A DNA stretch of 64,000 nucleotides, taken from positions 446,441 to 510,440 of the forward strand of contig NW_019775758.1 of the NCBI RefSeq assembly GCF_001039355.2, read 5' to 3'. A model generated the notes under the pieces. It made no database searches, was not told the DNA's origin, and worked only from the letters and a program-made list of their open reading frames with translations. This DNA comes from Lingula anatina. Taxonomy: Eukaryota > Brachiopoda > Lingulata > Lingulida > Lingulidae. This document shows positions 44,003-56,416 of the stretch, piece after piece (the stretch's first letter is position 1; every line of letters starts with the position of its first letter). The translations under genes and the position numbers were made by a program.

Positions 44003-44825
44003 GAAATATATTATCATACCTAAACAGTCATACACTTAGATGATATACATTGATACTGGAAGACGTCATTAATATTTAACCATTAACCTGTACCAGGTCG
44101 TGCACTTTGTCTCCCTGTCATTAACTGCCTAGAGGGGGATATAATGTATTGANCATGTTTTCATTTTATCTCAAAATGACAGTTCCACTGCATATGTGCA
44201 TTAACATATAAATTCCAGAATATTTCATAAACGGCTCCCTGGGCGGGTTAAGGTGGGGGGGGGGGGGGGGGGGGAGGCACTCCCCTCAAATCCCACCTTC
44301 GTAACCGCCAGAGGGTGGGTTTAATTAACCGAAAAAATCTTGCACGCGTTTCTTTTTAATAAATTCCAAGTTGTTTTAGTGTGTGAATAAGAGACATGTA
44401 ATGTTTAAAATGTTTTAACGGTAACAAAAAAAAAAAAAAAAAAAATAGACGAAAGGCGCTTTTTATAATTGAAATGTGTGCCTCCATCCCTTTACAAAAA
44501 CTTGCTAGTAGGATTTATCAATGTCTCCAGGAGCGTATGCTTGCAACAAGCTTCTGACAAAATGACGTTGTCTTTTGGTGCAATTTTTCTTCGTGTAAAA
44601 GAAAATAAGAAGTTTGGGGACGTTCACAGAGAGCAATTTTAGCGTCTATCAACCACACACACACACACACACACACTGAAATATATTATCATACCTAAAC
44701 AGTCATACACTTAGATGATATACATTGATACTGGAAGACGTCATTAATATTTAACCATTAACCTGTACCAGGTCTTGCACCTTGTCTCCCTGTCATTAAC
44801 TGCTTAGAGGGGGGTATAATGTATT
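43655..44825. repeat. Internal tandem duplication within copy A
   Basis: A block holding poly-G, gcactc(t/c)cctcaaatcccaccttcg, atgtctccagga, an (AC)n tract and acctgtaccagg occurs at about 43655-44150 and again at 44235-44825 (offset 590-665 bp). Copy B has it once (about 48628-49215). A single N is at 44153. Confidence 0.85.
43967..43994. repeat. (CA)n microsatellite
   Basis: Fourteen CA units; equivalent shorter tracts are at about 44656-44675 and 49059-49077 in the duplicated blocks. Confidence 0.95.
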
Positions 44826-46610
44826 GAAATAAACAGATATAAGACGACCGCGTCAGTAAATAATACCAGTGTACAACTGACATTTGACGAACAACTTCGA
44901 CTTAATTACGCTGATGAAGAGACGAGAACGAACCGCTGTACCATAGTTAATGCCGTTTGTACTAAAGGTAAGATATTTTTATCCTACTGCCCACAGTTTA
45001 AAAATCTGAAATGAATTATTAATTTTTATCATGTACAATTGTCTCCAAGCCTGTGACGACCTTTTAATGAACAGTAATTGAAAATCTTCGTTTCGTCAAA
45101 GGACTGGATTCTTGATATTTCAATATGTTTATGTCTGTATGAGAAAGGTAAGTAAAGTATACTTGTAGTTTTAAATAACAGAAAAATATGAGCCTTCAAT
45201 AATTTTTTATGGAACTGATACCCATTTCCTTGTATAAAATCAAAAACATCCTACGGGAATTTGTCCAACAGCTTTAAAAATGACCTAAATTTATCTTGCG
45301 ACATTTTGTTACTAGAAAAAAAAATAATAAAAAGAATGCGCTCCATGAACAACGTTCATATTCTCATATATATTATCATTATCTTGACGGTCGGGGCCCG
45401 TTTATCCTGAAAAACTAGTTATACTGATTCTGGTCACCTAGTCAGTTCACTAAAACAGAAATTCGAATTCTCCTCCTAAACACAAAATTGATTTAGTTAG
45501 TAGGGTCTGAATTGCAATTCAAAATCAAATAATTTATCGCCTAACTTAAGTAAAAGAAGAAAACTTTTATATATTTCGATTTCATTTTTACATTACTTTG
45601 CATTATTACATTACATTATTATGATAATATATACATATACATTATGATAATATATTAAAATATACTTAGCGTTACATTAAGTTTCTGTTATAAGGCGGTC
45701 GGGGATTGTTTTTATCTTACACCAATTTAGAAAAGTGTCCCGAATCAATTCTTATGATAATATATTAAAATATACTTAGCGTTACATTAAGTTTCTGATA
45801 TAAGGCGGCCGGGGATTATTTTTAACTTACACCAATTTAGAAAAGTGTCCCCAAGTCAATTCTGTCTATGATGGCATTTCATCTGAACGGTAACAGGCAA
45901 CAACCTATAGATTTGGTATTAACAACCCTAGCGTACATGTATATGTATTATATTTCAAAGGTGAAAGTGAATAAATAGATAAATGAATAAGTAGATTTCT
46001 TGAACATTTGAATTGGTTTTGATTGTCAGTAGACAATCTCCATCCTATCGGAAATTCCCATTTTCCTTTCACGCGTCAAATACTTTAACTTATTTGAATC
46101 GTTTTAAAAAAATTTTATTAGGATATAGCATTCCAGATCCATCATATGAAATATATATCAACTTGACAATATGCATAGTATTGAGAAATATGAAAAAGAA
46201 AATAATTTATTTACTGATGGCACATGTACATCCAAACAGCATTAATGGCTGTACACATAAAAGTTTAATTTATTTACGAACTTAAATATTTGCCAATGCC
46301 TGTCCAAAGTGGCGAGTTAAAGACCGGTAAGCAAGTGCAGCGTTACGAAGACTTCGAACGCCATTTTTTAATCACAGTTGCAAGTGTTATGGACAGTTTG
46401 TTACATTGGCAATTCGCCCATGTGGGAATGCTTTATTTGTTTTGAACTGTATCTTTATCGCACAAACCTTTTTTTATCTATGTAATAAGTCATATATTAT
46501 ATATATCTGTCTATATTGTATCTATGTAACAAGTTATATATTATATAGAAGTTGTTGGTAACATGCACCATACCTCAAATTCTATTATAAAAAAACAACA
46601 TTGTCATTAA

Positions 46611-47308
46611 AGGCCCCTTCACACTTATTCGGAATCAGCAGTTATCAAGCAGAATGAGCCGGAATGAAGAATTTTCAAAATTCGCACCACATTCCGGAAG
46701 AAATTTCATATTGACCTAAATTATTGTAAGAATACCATTGGAATAATAAGAATGCGCTTGAATCCGCCTGGAATGATTCGTGCACATTTCGGGTGTATTA
46801 GCACTCAAATCCAGCTCAAATGTAATTGGATAACTAGGGATATCGATAATGCTGTCAGAATGCAGTCAGAATATTTAAAATACACTTCGAATGCCGTACG
46901 AGTGTATTTCGAAATGGCTGAAATAGGATTTCGGCGGCCATCGAGATGCATTTGAGTTGCATTCCGTCTCTTTCTAGAAGGATTTGAAGTGTCTTGCCAT
47001 TTCGGTTCTCCCTCGAACGCGATCAGAATGTTTTGAATGCTGTTGGAATTAATACTCTAAGAATATTCAGAATACACTCATAGTGCACTTAAAATACACT
47101 TAGAATGCCATTCGATATTTCTGCAATTGGAATGCACTTCGAAAGTTTTGAGCATGAGCAAAACATTCCGACTGGACACAAGAATGGGCCCATATATTTG
47201 GAATGCACTCAGAATTTTTAGAACGCAATTCGAATATCCAAGAATATACAAAGAATTCTCATTCTGATTACATTCTAGCTCATTCCACGTCTAGTGTGAC
47301 TAGGGTAT
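46611..47308. mobile_element. Candidate non-autonomous inverted-repeat element, GAAT-rich
   Basis: Left end aggccccttcacact and right end agtgtgactagggtat are imperfect inverted repeats, flanked by TAA on both sides (46608-46610, 47309-47311). The interior is full of gaatgc / cattc words. No transposase frame. Copy B keeps only part of it (about 51048-51436). The 3-bp target suggests PIF/Harbinger, but this is weak. Confidence 0.5.
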
Positions 47309-47319
47309 TAAGAGTCTTA

Positions 47320-47591
47320 GGGACCATTCCCCAACCCCATCGTACTAACTGCGGATCGATCTATCTCCGAGGGGATTTTCACTTAATTGCAATCAACTTA
47401 AGCGGCTTAGATGTCTGTCATGCCTACTGAAGCTGCTAGGGGGTAATTAATTTATCGATTAGCAGATTCAGTAGGCGTGACAGACATCTAAGCCACTTAA
47501 ACTGAAAGCAATTTAGCGAGAAACCCCTCAGAGATGGACGGTCCATTTAGATCGATCTAGGTATGGAAACCCAGAATCAGCCGTGGTCCCC
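47320..47591. mobile_element. Foldback (hairpin) element, about 270 bp
   Basis: Long inverted repeat: gcggcttagatgtctgtcat at 47402 pairs with tgacagacatctaagccac at 47478, and the arms extend outward through tctccgagggg / cccctcagaga to gggacca / tggtccc at the tips. Loop is about 20 bp. No coding capacity. Confidence 0.82.
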
Positions 47592-47864
47592 AATTCATTA
47601 GAGAAACAGATGACGCTGTTTGCTGTTTACAGTAGCTTCTTCAGAGGTCGTATGGTATTCTTAATTGCTAAAACCAGTCTGGTGTCAGTAAGGGCCTTGA
47701 AAATGCGTTTTGGTGTCAATTTTCCCCTCATTCTGAAGAGACTGGGAGGTTTTTGTTCAGTAGCAGCAGCATAGCCCGAACGCCAATGAGTCCTGTACCC
47801 TGGTGGTAAAATTTTCATACATTGTTAGAGGCCCCTGTGTAGGTTCATCAATCTGGACATGACA
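47592..47864. other. Short unassigned stretch between foldback element and duplication copy B
   Basis: No repeat partner in the window and no convincing gene. Confidence 0.5.
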
Positions 47865-50800
47865 CTATAAAATTGCAGATTACAGAAATAATAGGCGCTA
47901 TTTAGAATTGCAAACGCCAGTTCTGTCTCATTTGTTTTGCCAAACTTGCCTGAGGTCTTCAACGGTGTATCCAGGGTGGTGAAATATATTCACATTATCC
48001 TTTGGGTGGGGTTTTTATAAGGCACTGCATAAGCGAGGTTATCGCCTGTTGTCCTGAAATATTATACCAATATCAGAGCGTTCATGCCCCCTTTATCTGG
48101 CAAGTATGCGTTCATGTGATAAAAATGATTAAAATGTGCTAAAACAATCAAGTGATAGATTTTAAACACGCTCGTGATCTACTTGAGACATCTTGCTATC
48201 CGTTTTACGGGGTGGGAGCGCAGTAATGATACAATACCATGCCATTACGTATCTGAGATAAGACAAGTCGTTAGAAATAGAATTCTATAATTACGTGCTG
48301 ATGAACAACCTTTCCATGCCAATGAAGACGGGATATCAAATGCCATAAAAATCTGTAATATCTTTAAAATATCTAATTTGCTAAAACTAAAAGCATATTT
48401 ACACTAGTTTTTGTAAAAACGGAAAAGTTAATTCCTAACGTACACCATCTAAGAAAAATGTCAAAAAGTTAGTTTTGAGGAAGAGGGCGTTTCCGTAGAT
48501 AAAAAACTTGAATTCTCCGCTCCAACAAAAGCTATTTTACTAGCAAGGGTATAATTGTCCCGGTTTTCACAGTAAATACATTTAGTTGGCCGTTACTGCT
48601 CCGGACGGACTCAGTTTGTCTAGTTTGGGGGGGAGGGGGAGGGGGAGGCATCTCTTCAAATGCCACGATGGTACATGTAACCGCCAGAGGTGAAGCATGT
48701 GACTGCGTACCATGTACTTGTTATCTGGCTTAATCGAAAAAAAAAAAGCACGTGCATGCATTTCTTTTTAATTAATTCCCATTTTAGTGTGTGAATAAGA
48801 GACGTGTAATGTTTAAAATGTTTTAATGCGAATAATGGTATCAAAAAATGAATAGATGAACGGCGCTTTTTATAATTGAAATGTGTGCTTTCATCCCTTT
48901 ACAAAATACTTGCCAGTAGGATTTAGCAATGTCTCCAGGAGTGTATGCTGGCAACAAGCTTCTGACAAAATGACGTTGTCTTTTGGTGCATTTTTTTTCG
49001 TGTGAAAGAAAATAAGAAGTTTGGGGATGTTCACAGAGAGCAATTTTAGCGTCTATCAACCACACACACACACACACTGAAATATATTATCATACCTAAA
49101 CAGTCATATACATTGATACTGGAAGACGTCATTAATATTTAACCATTAACCTGTACCAGGTCGTGCAATTTGTCCCACTGTCATTAATTGCCTAGGGGGG
49201 GGGGGGGGGGGGTAATGTATTGAAATAAACAGATATAAATCGCCAGCGTCAGTAAATAATCGCAGTCTATCAATTATATTTGATGAACAACTTCGGCTTA
49301 ATGACGATGAAGAGACGAGAACAAACCGCTGTACCATAGTAAATACTGTTTGTACTTAAGGTAAGATATTTTTATCCTACTGCCCACAGTTTAAAAATCT
49401 GAAATGAATTATTGATTTTTATCATGTACAATTGTCCCCAAGCCTGTGACGACCTTTTATCAATGAACAGTAATTGATAATCTGCGTTTCGTCACAGGAC
49501 CGACTGAATTCTTGATATTTCAATATGTTTATGTCTGCATGAGAAAGCTAAATAAAGTATACTTGTAGTTTTAAATAACAGAGAAAAAAATATGAGCCTT
49601 GAATAATTTTTATGGAACATATAATACCCATTTCCTTGTATAAAATCAAAAACGTCCTACCTTAATTTGTCCAACAGTTTTAAAAATGACCTAAATTTAT
49701 CTTGCGTTATTTTGTTACTAGAAAAAAAATAATAAAAAGAAGCTTGGGAATGCGCTCCATGAACAACGTTTATATTCTCTTATATATTATCATTATCTTG
49801 ACAGTCGGGGCCCGTTTATCCTGAAAACTAGTTATACTGATTCTGGTCACCTAGTCAGTTCACTAAAACAGAAATTCGAATTCTCCTCCTAAACACAAAA
49901 TTGATTTTGTTAGTAGGGTCTGAATTGCAATTCAAAATCAAATAATTTATCGTCTAACCCAAATAGAAAGGAAAAAACTTTTATGTATTTCGATTTCATT
50001 TTTACATTACTTTGCATTATTACATTACATTATTATGATAATATATTAAAATATACTTAGCGTTACATTAAGTTTCTGATATAAGGCGTCCGGGGATTAT
50101 TTTTAACTTACACCAATTTAGAAAAGTGTCCCCAAGTCAATTCTGTCTATGATGGCATTTCATCTGAACGGTAACAGGCAACAACCTATAGATTTGGTAT
50201 TAACAACCCTAGCGTACATGCATATGTATTATATCTCAAAGGTGAAAGTGAACAAATAGATAAATGAATAAGTAGATTTCTTGAACATTTGAATTGGTTT
50301 TGATTGTCAGTAGACAATCTCCATCCTATCGGAAATTCCCATTTTCCTTTCACACGTCAAATACTTTAAGTTATTTGAATCGTTTTAAAAATATTTTATT
50401 AGGATATAGCATTCCAGATCCATCATATGAAATATATATCAACTTGACAATATGCATAGTATTGAGAAGTATGAAAAAGAAAATACTTTATTTACTGCTG
50501 GCACATGTACATGTATAACAGCATTAATGGCTGTACACATAAAAGTTTAATTTATTTACGAACTTAAATATTTGCCAATGCCTGTCCAAAGTGGCGAGTT
50601 AAAGCCTGGTAAGCAAGTGCAGCTTTACGTAGACTTCGAACGCCATTTTTTAATCACAGTTTCAAGTGTTATGGACAGTTTTTTACATTAGCACTTCGCC
50701 CATATGGGAATGATGTATTTGTTTTGAAATGTATCTTTATCGCACGAACCTTTTTTATCTATGTAATAAGTTATATATTATATATATTTGTCTATATTCA

Positions 50801-51436
50801 AGCCCGTAGCCAGGGGGGGGGGGGGGGGGTTCGGGGGGTTCGAAAGAACCGCCCCTTTCGCTGGGAAAAGGTCCACTTTGGGTAAAATTTGATCTAGGTA
50901 CATGTACATGAAGTTTTTTTGGAAAAGGTCCACTTTTTCAGAAAAAGAACCCCCCTTTTGAAATTGCTGGCTACAGGCCTGATATTCTATGTAATAAATA
51001 ATATATTATATATAAGTTATCTATTATGCAAAACGTCACTGTCATTACACTTATTCAGAATCAGCAGTAATCAAGCAGAATGAGCCGGAATGAAGAATTT
51101 TCAAAATTCGAATCACATTCCGGAAGAAATTTCATATTGACCTAAATTATTGTAAGAATACCATTGGAATACTCAGAATGCGCTTGAATCCGCCTGGATT
51201 CGTGCACAATTTGGGTGTATTAGCTCTCAAATGCAGCTCGAATGTAGTTGGAAAACTAGGAATATCAATAATGCTGTCAGAATGCAGTCAGAATATTTAG
51301 AAAACACTTCGAATACCGTACGAGTGTAGTTCGATTGCTGGCTGAAATAGGATTTCGGCGGCCATCGAGATGCATTTGAGTTGCATTCCGTCTCTTTCTA
51401 GAAGGATTTGAAGTGTCTTGCCATTTCGGTTCTCCC
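47865..51436. repeat. Segmental duplication, copy B
   Basis: Second copy of 42905-47010, lacking its internal tandem duplication and ending inside the GAAT-rich element (similarity stops after ccatttcggttctccc). It carries an extra MITE at 50800 that copy A lacks. Confidence 0.88.
50800..50981. mobile_element. MITE copy 2 (opposite orientation to 23631), 182 bp
   Basis: Ends aagcccgtagccag and ctggctacaggcctg; flanked by atattc at 50794-50799 and 50982-50987. Interior gaaaaggtccactttgg matches copy 1 reversed. Poly-G runs near the left end. The matching place in duplication copy A (about 46511-46525) is empty. Confidence 0.87.
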
Positions 51437-51838
51437 GTACCAGCTGGATAATCTCCTGACCGATACATAGGGGGAATATTTAAATTGGTATATCACTGGA
51501 ACTGAGTAACTTAAAAACTTGTAATAGGTATCATTTCTAATGAAAAGTGGTATGATGTTTCATTTAGAAATAGTTTGGAAGTCATCAGATATCAAAGTTC
51601 TGCATATATGTCAATACAAATCTCGAAAAGGACCAAAACAGCTTATATTACAAAATCAGTTTTCTTTATTTTTTTAACAGAAATGAAATTTCAAAGAATT
51701 TCCCTAGCTTTGAAATGAACACGTACAAGGTAGACACAAGAATGATATTATAACCATCCCATCTACTTTGTTTCCTGTATCTCACCGACATGGAAATTTT
51801 ACTTTGAAAGTTATTCATTTTGCAGCTTAACCTCGACC
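51437..51838. other. 5' flank of the CARD-NB-ARC-TPR gene
   Basis: Unique sequence starting where the segmental duplication ends; must hold the promoter and 5' UTR of the next gene. No clear TATA box or other motif is assigned. Confidence 0.5.
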
Positions 51839-52151
51839 ATGGCTATCCCAATTACTTTAGAGAACCAGATCAAGCTTCAGAAAAACTGGGAAGCCATCTG
51901 TGACGACTTAGGTGTGAAGCACGTTTCCCACAAGCTCATCACAAGAGGTATTCTGACCCAAAAGGAACTGAATGATGTATTAGAAAAGAGAACTCAACTT
52001 GAGCAGACCCAGAAGCTCCTTACTCTTTTGTTAACCAAGGACAATCAACATTTCGAGTGCTTCCAAACATGCTTGCAGGATGACTATAGTTGGTTGGCAG
52101 ATGGACTGTGTGGAACTGTTGTGACGGGAGAAGATAGAAAGAAGTTTACAA
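51839..52151 (+). CDS. CARD-NB-ARC-TPR protein, exon 1 (CARD)
   Basis: Start ATG in aaccatggct, a good Kozak context. Encodes residues 1-104 plus one base; donor acaa|gtaagt (phase 1). The segment is an alpha-helical CARD-like domain: LKNxW-like start (LQKNWEAICDDLG), LITRGILTQKELNDVL, LLTLLLTKDNQHFECFQTCLQDDYSWLADGL, the last matching the helix 5-6 region of CARDs. CARDs pair homotypically with adaptor or caspase CARDs in apoptosome and inflammasome-like complexes. Joins 52611-55897. Confidence 0.85.
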
Positions 52152-52610
52152 GTAAGTAGAAGAAGATTATCTTTAGAAAGGCACAATTGTCATTACTGTG
52201 ATAGAGATTTACTTCTGGTCAGGTGAATCTTTTATAGTTTTTGATCGTTGAAATCGGCATTCTGCTAAAATAGATAATCAAAGGTGGTATAGGATACCGC
52301 AAACTAAACCATAAGCTAAAAAGTGGGTTATACTAAACAAGGTCAGATTATACATAAAGAAATAAATAAAATGGCAGATATTCAGTTTCAAATTATTTTT
52401 TCTTTCAAGTTGAGTTCTAAAAATTATTCGCCTTGATGCCTATGTTAAACATTATAATAATGACCAGCGCTTGTTCGTGCCCTGATGTTATCTTTAATAG
52501 AGCAACTAAAACTTCTCACTGCTAGAGGACATCTTGTAACGTATTGCTAATCCAAATTGTGACCTTCTCACCGTAACTCCCATTCCATTTACATACATGC
52601 CCTCTTTCAG
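52152..52610 (+). other. Intron of the CARD-NB-ARC-TPR gene
   Basis: 459 bp phase-1 intron, gtaagt...tttcag. Separates the CARD exon from the ATPase exon. Nothing else seen in it. Confidence 0.85.
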
Positions 52611-55600
52611 CATCTCTCCTGGAACAATGTTCTCTCCCCCAACACCCTGTATGCTTTGAAGGACGCTGTGATGAGGTTGAGGAGATAACGCAGCTGTTCC
52701 TTAACGGCGGTCAGCTAGCCTCCATTCAAGCGTTTGGTGGGCAAGGTAAAACTGCCCTTGCTACGGTTATTGGTCACACATTTGTCTCAAGACTTGGAAT
52801 CCGCTCCGTTATGGCGGACCTGAGAAATGTTTCCACCGATTTAGACATTGTAAAATCCTTGTTATTAGCTTTGAAATTACATACGGATACAGATTTAGAA
52901 CACTTAAACCCAGAAAAACTTCTCACAAAAGCTTGCCAAGAAGTAGCACAGTTTGGGCAAAAGATATTGATAATTCTAGACAATTGTGAGACCGCTATGG
53001 GTAGGGATACACTTGATTATTTCCGTGATTTGTTAAGCAAGTTGAACACAAACTGCAGAAATGCATATGTATTATGCACGTCACGTGACACGATTCATTT
53101 GCCCAACATGAAGGTTCATGTCCAGCCCCTCGACTCCCTATCTCAGTCGGCGTCCTTTTCCATACTCCGATGGTATTCCCCCACCCTGGACCGTGAAGAA
53201 GGGAACGTTCTAGGTGCGAAATGCGGATTCATGGCACTGTTACTCCATATTTTGGGGTATCTACTTAATCAAGGAATAAAGGCCGCCGATTTGGTAAAAG
53301 AACTTGCTTGTAGCGTAGAATTTGACAAAAAATTATTTGGCCTGGGACCAGAACTGCAAGATGTTCACGCTTGTATCAATCTTACATACAAACGACTGAG
53401 TTCTAAGGAACAGATGGCGTGTCAACTTCTGTCAGTTTTCCCGTCAATGTTCACAGCTAATGAGGCATTTGCCTTGATAAGCAAAGAGTGTGAAGATATC
53501 ACACCACTAGAGGCTCAAGGAACACTCCGGACTCTGTGTAACACCTCGATGCTTGTGTATGATAAAGCACGAGAAGTATATGTGATGCACAGCATAATCC
53601 AAGCCTTTGCTCAATACGAAATGTCAGCGGAAAACAAGGAGCGATTCAATCTTCATTTTGTGAATTTCATGGAACCTTGCATAAGTGGTCTGAATAGTAA
53701 AGGTGTCCGTGAAGGAATTATTTATTTTGAAGGAGAAAGAGATCGGTTTTCAAAATTTCTTGATATTTTCTATATCCTGTCACTTTCCTCAAGGCAAATT
53801 CTCTACGACAAAATGAAGGAGTTTGCAGCGGGTCTCTCTGCTCTACACAGGTACGACCATGCATTTCGCGCCTATAAGACCCTGTTGGAGACCCTCCTTG
53901 AAGTTGGGGAAATGGTAAACAGTGCTGAAGCTGCTTTTTTATACAGTAAGATTGGTACTTTGCATAAAGATTTGGAAGAGATACCGGCTGCCATTGCAAA
54001 CCTGAAGAAAGCAATTGAAATATACGAATCACTACCAGATAAATACAGTTACAAACAATATTTTCACAGTATCTTTAATCTTTCTTCAATATATGTTTCC
54101 GAAAACAAAATTTCAGAATCTTCCATGTTGCTAGAGAACTATATAGCAGAAGCTCCTGACCTTTGTTCCCGGTTTTTATTTACATGGTTAAATAATGCGA
54201 TCAAGCCTGCAGAAATGCGGCAAGATATGGATTCCTTTGTTGAATCACTGTTGAACACTTTTATACACTCACATAGTTCAAATGAATTATTTGAGAGTGA
54301 CATCCCTGATACACCAATTGGGGTAATAGTTGAATTATTAAACAATGCACATTTTATCGCGGACGGTATGAAAAACTTCCTTATCGATATGTTTGTATTT
54401 GAGTTACCAATGGATGCCAGAAGTGGAAACTTAAGCTTACTATTTGAAAAACTACTAACAGACATTTCAGAAACATGCGAGGAAATGAATATGCCATCAG
54501 ATGAAGCAATGGAGCTAACGAATTCCCTCTTACTAGCAAGACCTAATAACGCGGGTGATTATTATAAGGGTATATTTGATAAATTGAAGAGGATATTTGG
54601 AGAAAACAGCAACCAAATAGGAAGCATTATTTTTCAGGAGGCTTGTGCCTTATCAACACAGGGAAAACATGCAGATGCCCTCAGTGCATTCCAAAGAGCT
54701 CTTCATATATTTGAACAAGCGTCCGGCGAATGTCCGTTAACGGCCGAAACCCTTCTCAGAATAGGCCAGGAAATGATAAAGCTGGACAATGCAGACGGCG
54801 CGGTTTCTTTCCTCAGGCAAGCTTTGGCTATGAATGAAAAAATGCTGGGAGAAAACCACGAGCAGACAGCAAACATGATCCTTTCCCTGGCTGGTGCCTT
54901 GTCAATACAGGGAAAATATAAAGATGCCCTCAGTACATGCCAAAGAGCACTTCGTATATTTGAACAAGTGTCCGACCAATGCCTCAATATGGCTTTAACC
55001 CTCTGCTGCATGGGTGAGCAAATGAGGAAGCTTGACAATACGGAGGGTGCGGTTTATTTCCTCAGGAAAGCTTTGGCTATGAATGAAAAGATGCTGGGAG
55101 AAAACGACGAGCAGACAGCAAACACGATCCTTTGCCTGGGCTTTGCCTTGTCAGCACAGGGAAAACATGAAGATGCCCTCAGTACATTCCAAAGAGCTCT
55201 TCGTATATTTGAACAAATGTCCAGTGAAAGTGTGAATACGCGTACGGCCATAACCCTCAACTGCATGGCTGATGAAATGATAGAGCTGGACAATGCAGAC
55301 GGTGCAATCGATGTCGTCAAGAAAGCTCTGGCTATAATGGAGAAGACGGTAGGAGAAAACCACGAGCAAACAGCAATCTCGTTCTTCTTGCTGGGTCGTG
55401 CCTTGTCAGCACAGGGAAAACATACAGATGCCCTCTGTACACTCCAAAGAGCTCTCCGTATAGGTGAACACGTGTTGGGTGATAGCGCTATCACAGCTTA
55501 TACGATGTTCTACCTGGGCCAGGAAATGAAGCTAATAGGCGACATTAAGGAGAGCCTTGATATGCACCAAAGAGCTCTGGACATACGTCGCTCTGTACTT

Positions 55601-55897
55601 GCGGACCACGAAGACACTCTGCTCAGCCTTGAAGCTGTTGTTGATCTCTTGGACCTCAACGGGAAACCCTCGGAGAGTGCAGATATGAAGATGGAAGCCA
55701 CCGCCATGAAGGAAAGATTGGAAGCTGCGAAATTAGAGGTGCAGAAAATTGCACGAGTCGCTATAGAGAGATTTGAAACTGAAACCTCTGCAAAAACTAC
55801 ACAAAGACAGTTGGAAGACCTTGACCTCGGGTCAAATCCAGCCAACCCATCAGGAGGCAAAACTGATAAGAAAGAGGCTGATTCAACATTGACTTAA
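52611..55897 (+). CDS. CARD-NB-ARC-TPR protein, exon 2 (NB-ARC ATPase and TPR repeats)
   Basis: Acceptor cctctttcag|catctc restores the frame; the joined protein is 1199 residues, stop TAA 55895-55897. NB-ARC signatures: P-loop GGQGKT (residues 147-152), Walker B ILIILDNCE (about 223-231), sensor-like CTSRD (about 260-264) and a degenerate GLPL region (CGFMALLLHILG, about 309-320). After a winged-helix-like part and a helical segment with TPR character (about 506-610) comes a TPR block (about 770-1110) with units such as ALSTQGKHADALSAFQRAL. C-terminus is a short coiled, charged tail. This architecture is of the Apaf-1/NLR (STAND) class, with TPR instead of WD40 or LRR as the sensor. Cytosolic innate-immune or cell-death sensing is the family expectation; the ligand is unknown. 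An AATAAA overlaps the stop codon (55896). Confidence 0.92.
54620..55610 (+). repeat. 249-255-bp coding repeats (TPR pairs)
   Basis: cagggaaaa...gatgccctc anchors recur at 54661, 54910, 55159 and 55414, giving periods of 249, 249 and 255 bp (83-85 residues, two TPRs each). Long stretches, such as gagaaaac.acgagcagacagc, are nearly identical between units. Confidence 0.92.
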
Positions 55898-56416
55898 TAA
55901 AAAAGAGAGATGAATGACTTTGATCTTGATTAGTACTCTAGGCACAGTGCACTTATGGTGATACGACGTCCCTGAAAATCATCGGATATGTCGAAGACAT
56001 TTAATAAGTCATAGACGATTTCAGAAATTTCAAGTAATAACTTTTATTGTATTCTCTATAATACATTATGTCAATTTTGAAACGGCTGAGTAAGGCTTAT
56101 TTACCAGTCTCATTAAGAAGCCAGTGATAATGAAGTGTATGAAGCCATTGGCTGGAGTACGTACTAAAGGGGTGTAATATTGAATAGAGAGTAAGAATGT
56201 ACCTGACCAGGCAACGAGTTCACATTTAACGATTGAAATTGGTCATTTTTGTCAGTGTGGATTTCCTCTGTAGCGTTTAGACGTAACGATTTTGACAGCG
56301 AATCTGGCAGGTTATACTAACTTGCTATCCTAATTAAAGGTACCCAACGATGTCCGCATTTCGAGCTCCATTCTAAATTACATTTATATCTAAAATTTGC
56401 ACGGTTCCGGACAGGA
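55898..56416. other. Region downstream of the CARD-NB-ARC-TPR gene
   Basis: Probable 3' UTR then intergenic sequence. No gene recognised. Confidence 0.5.

Larger units (their letters stand above)
42905..47010. repeat. Segmental duplication, copy A
   Basis: Collinear with 47865-51436: cctgaggtc at 42981/47949, atgtctccagga at 44521/48929 and ttggttttgattgtcag at 46013/50294. Mostly 85-95 percent identical by eye, with many small indels. Non-coding apart from mobile-element pieces. Confidence 0.88.

Noticed and set aside
43844-49077. Minus-strand peptide frames around ccatccctttacaaaa in three copies
   Set aside because: Short, one copy has an internal stop and there is no splice context; mentioned only as a possible decayed mobile-element relic.
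46013-50518. Frame shared by both duplicates (46013-46285 and 50294-50518)
   Set aside because: It has no ATG start and most differences between copies change amino acids; similarity is explained by the DNA duplication.
53718-55860. Several long minus-strand frames inside the CARD-NB-ARC-TPR gene
   Set aside because: Shadows of the coding strand with no domain match and no splice signals; the + frame holds the P-loop and TPR motifs.
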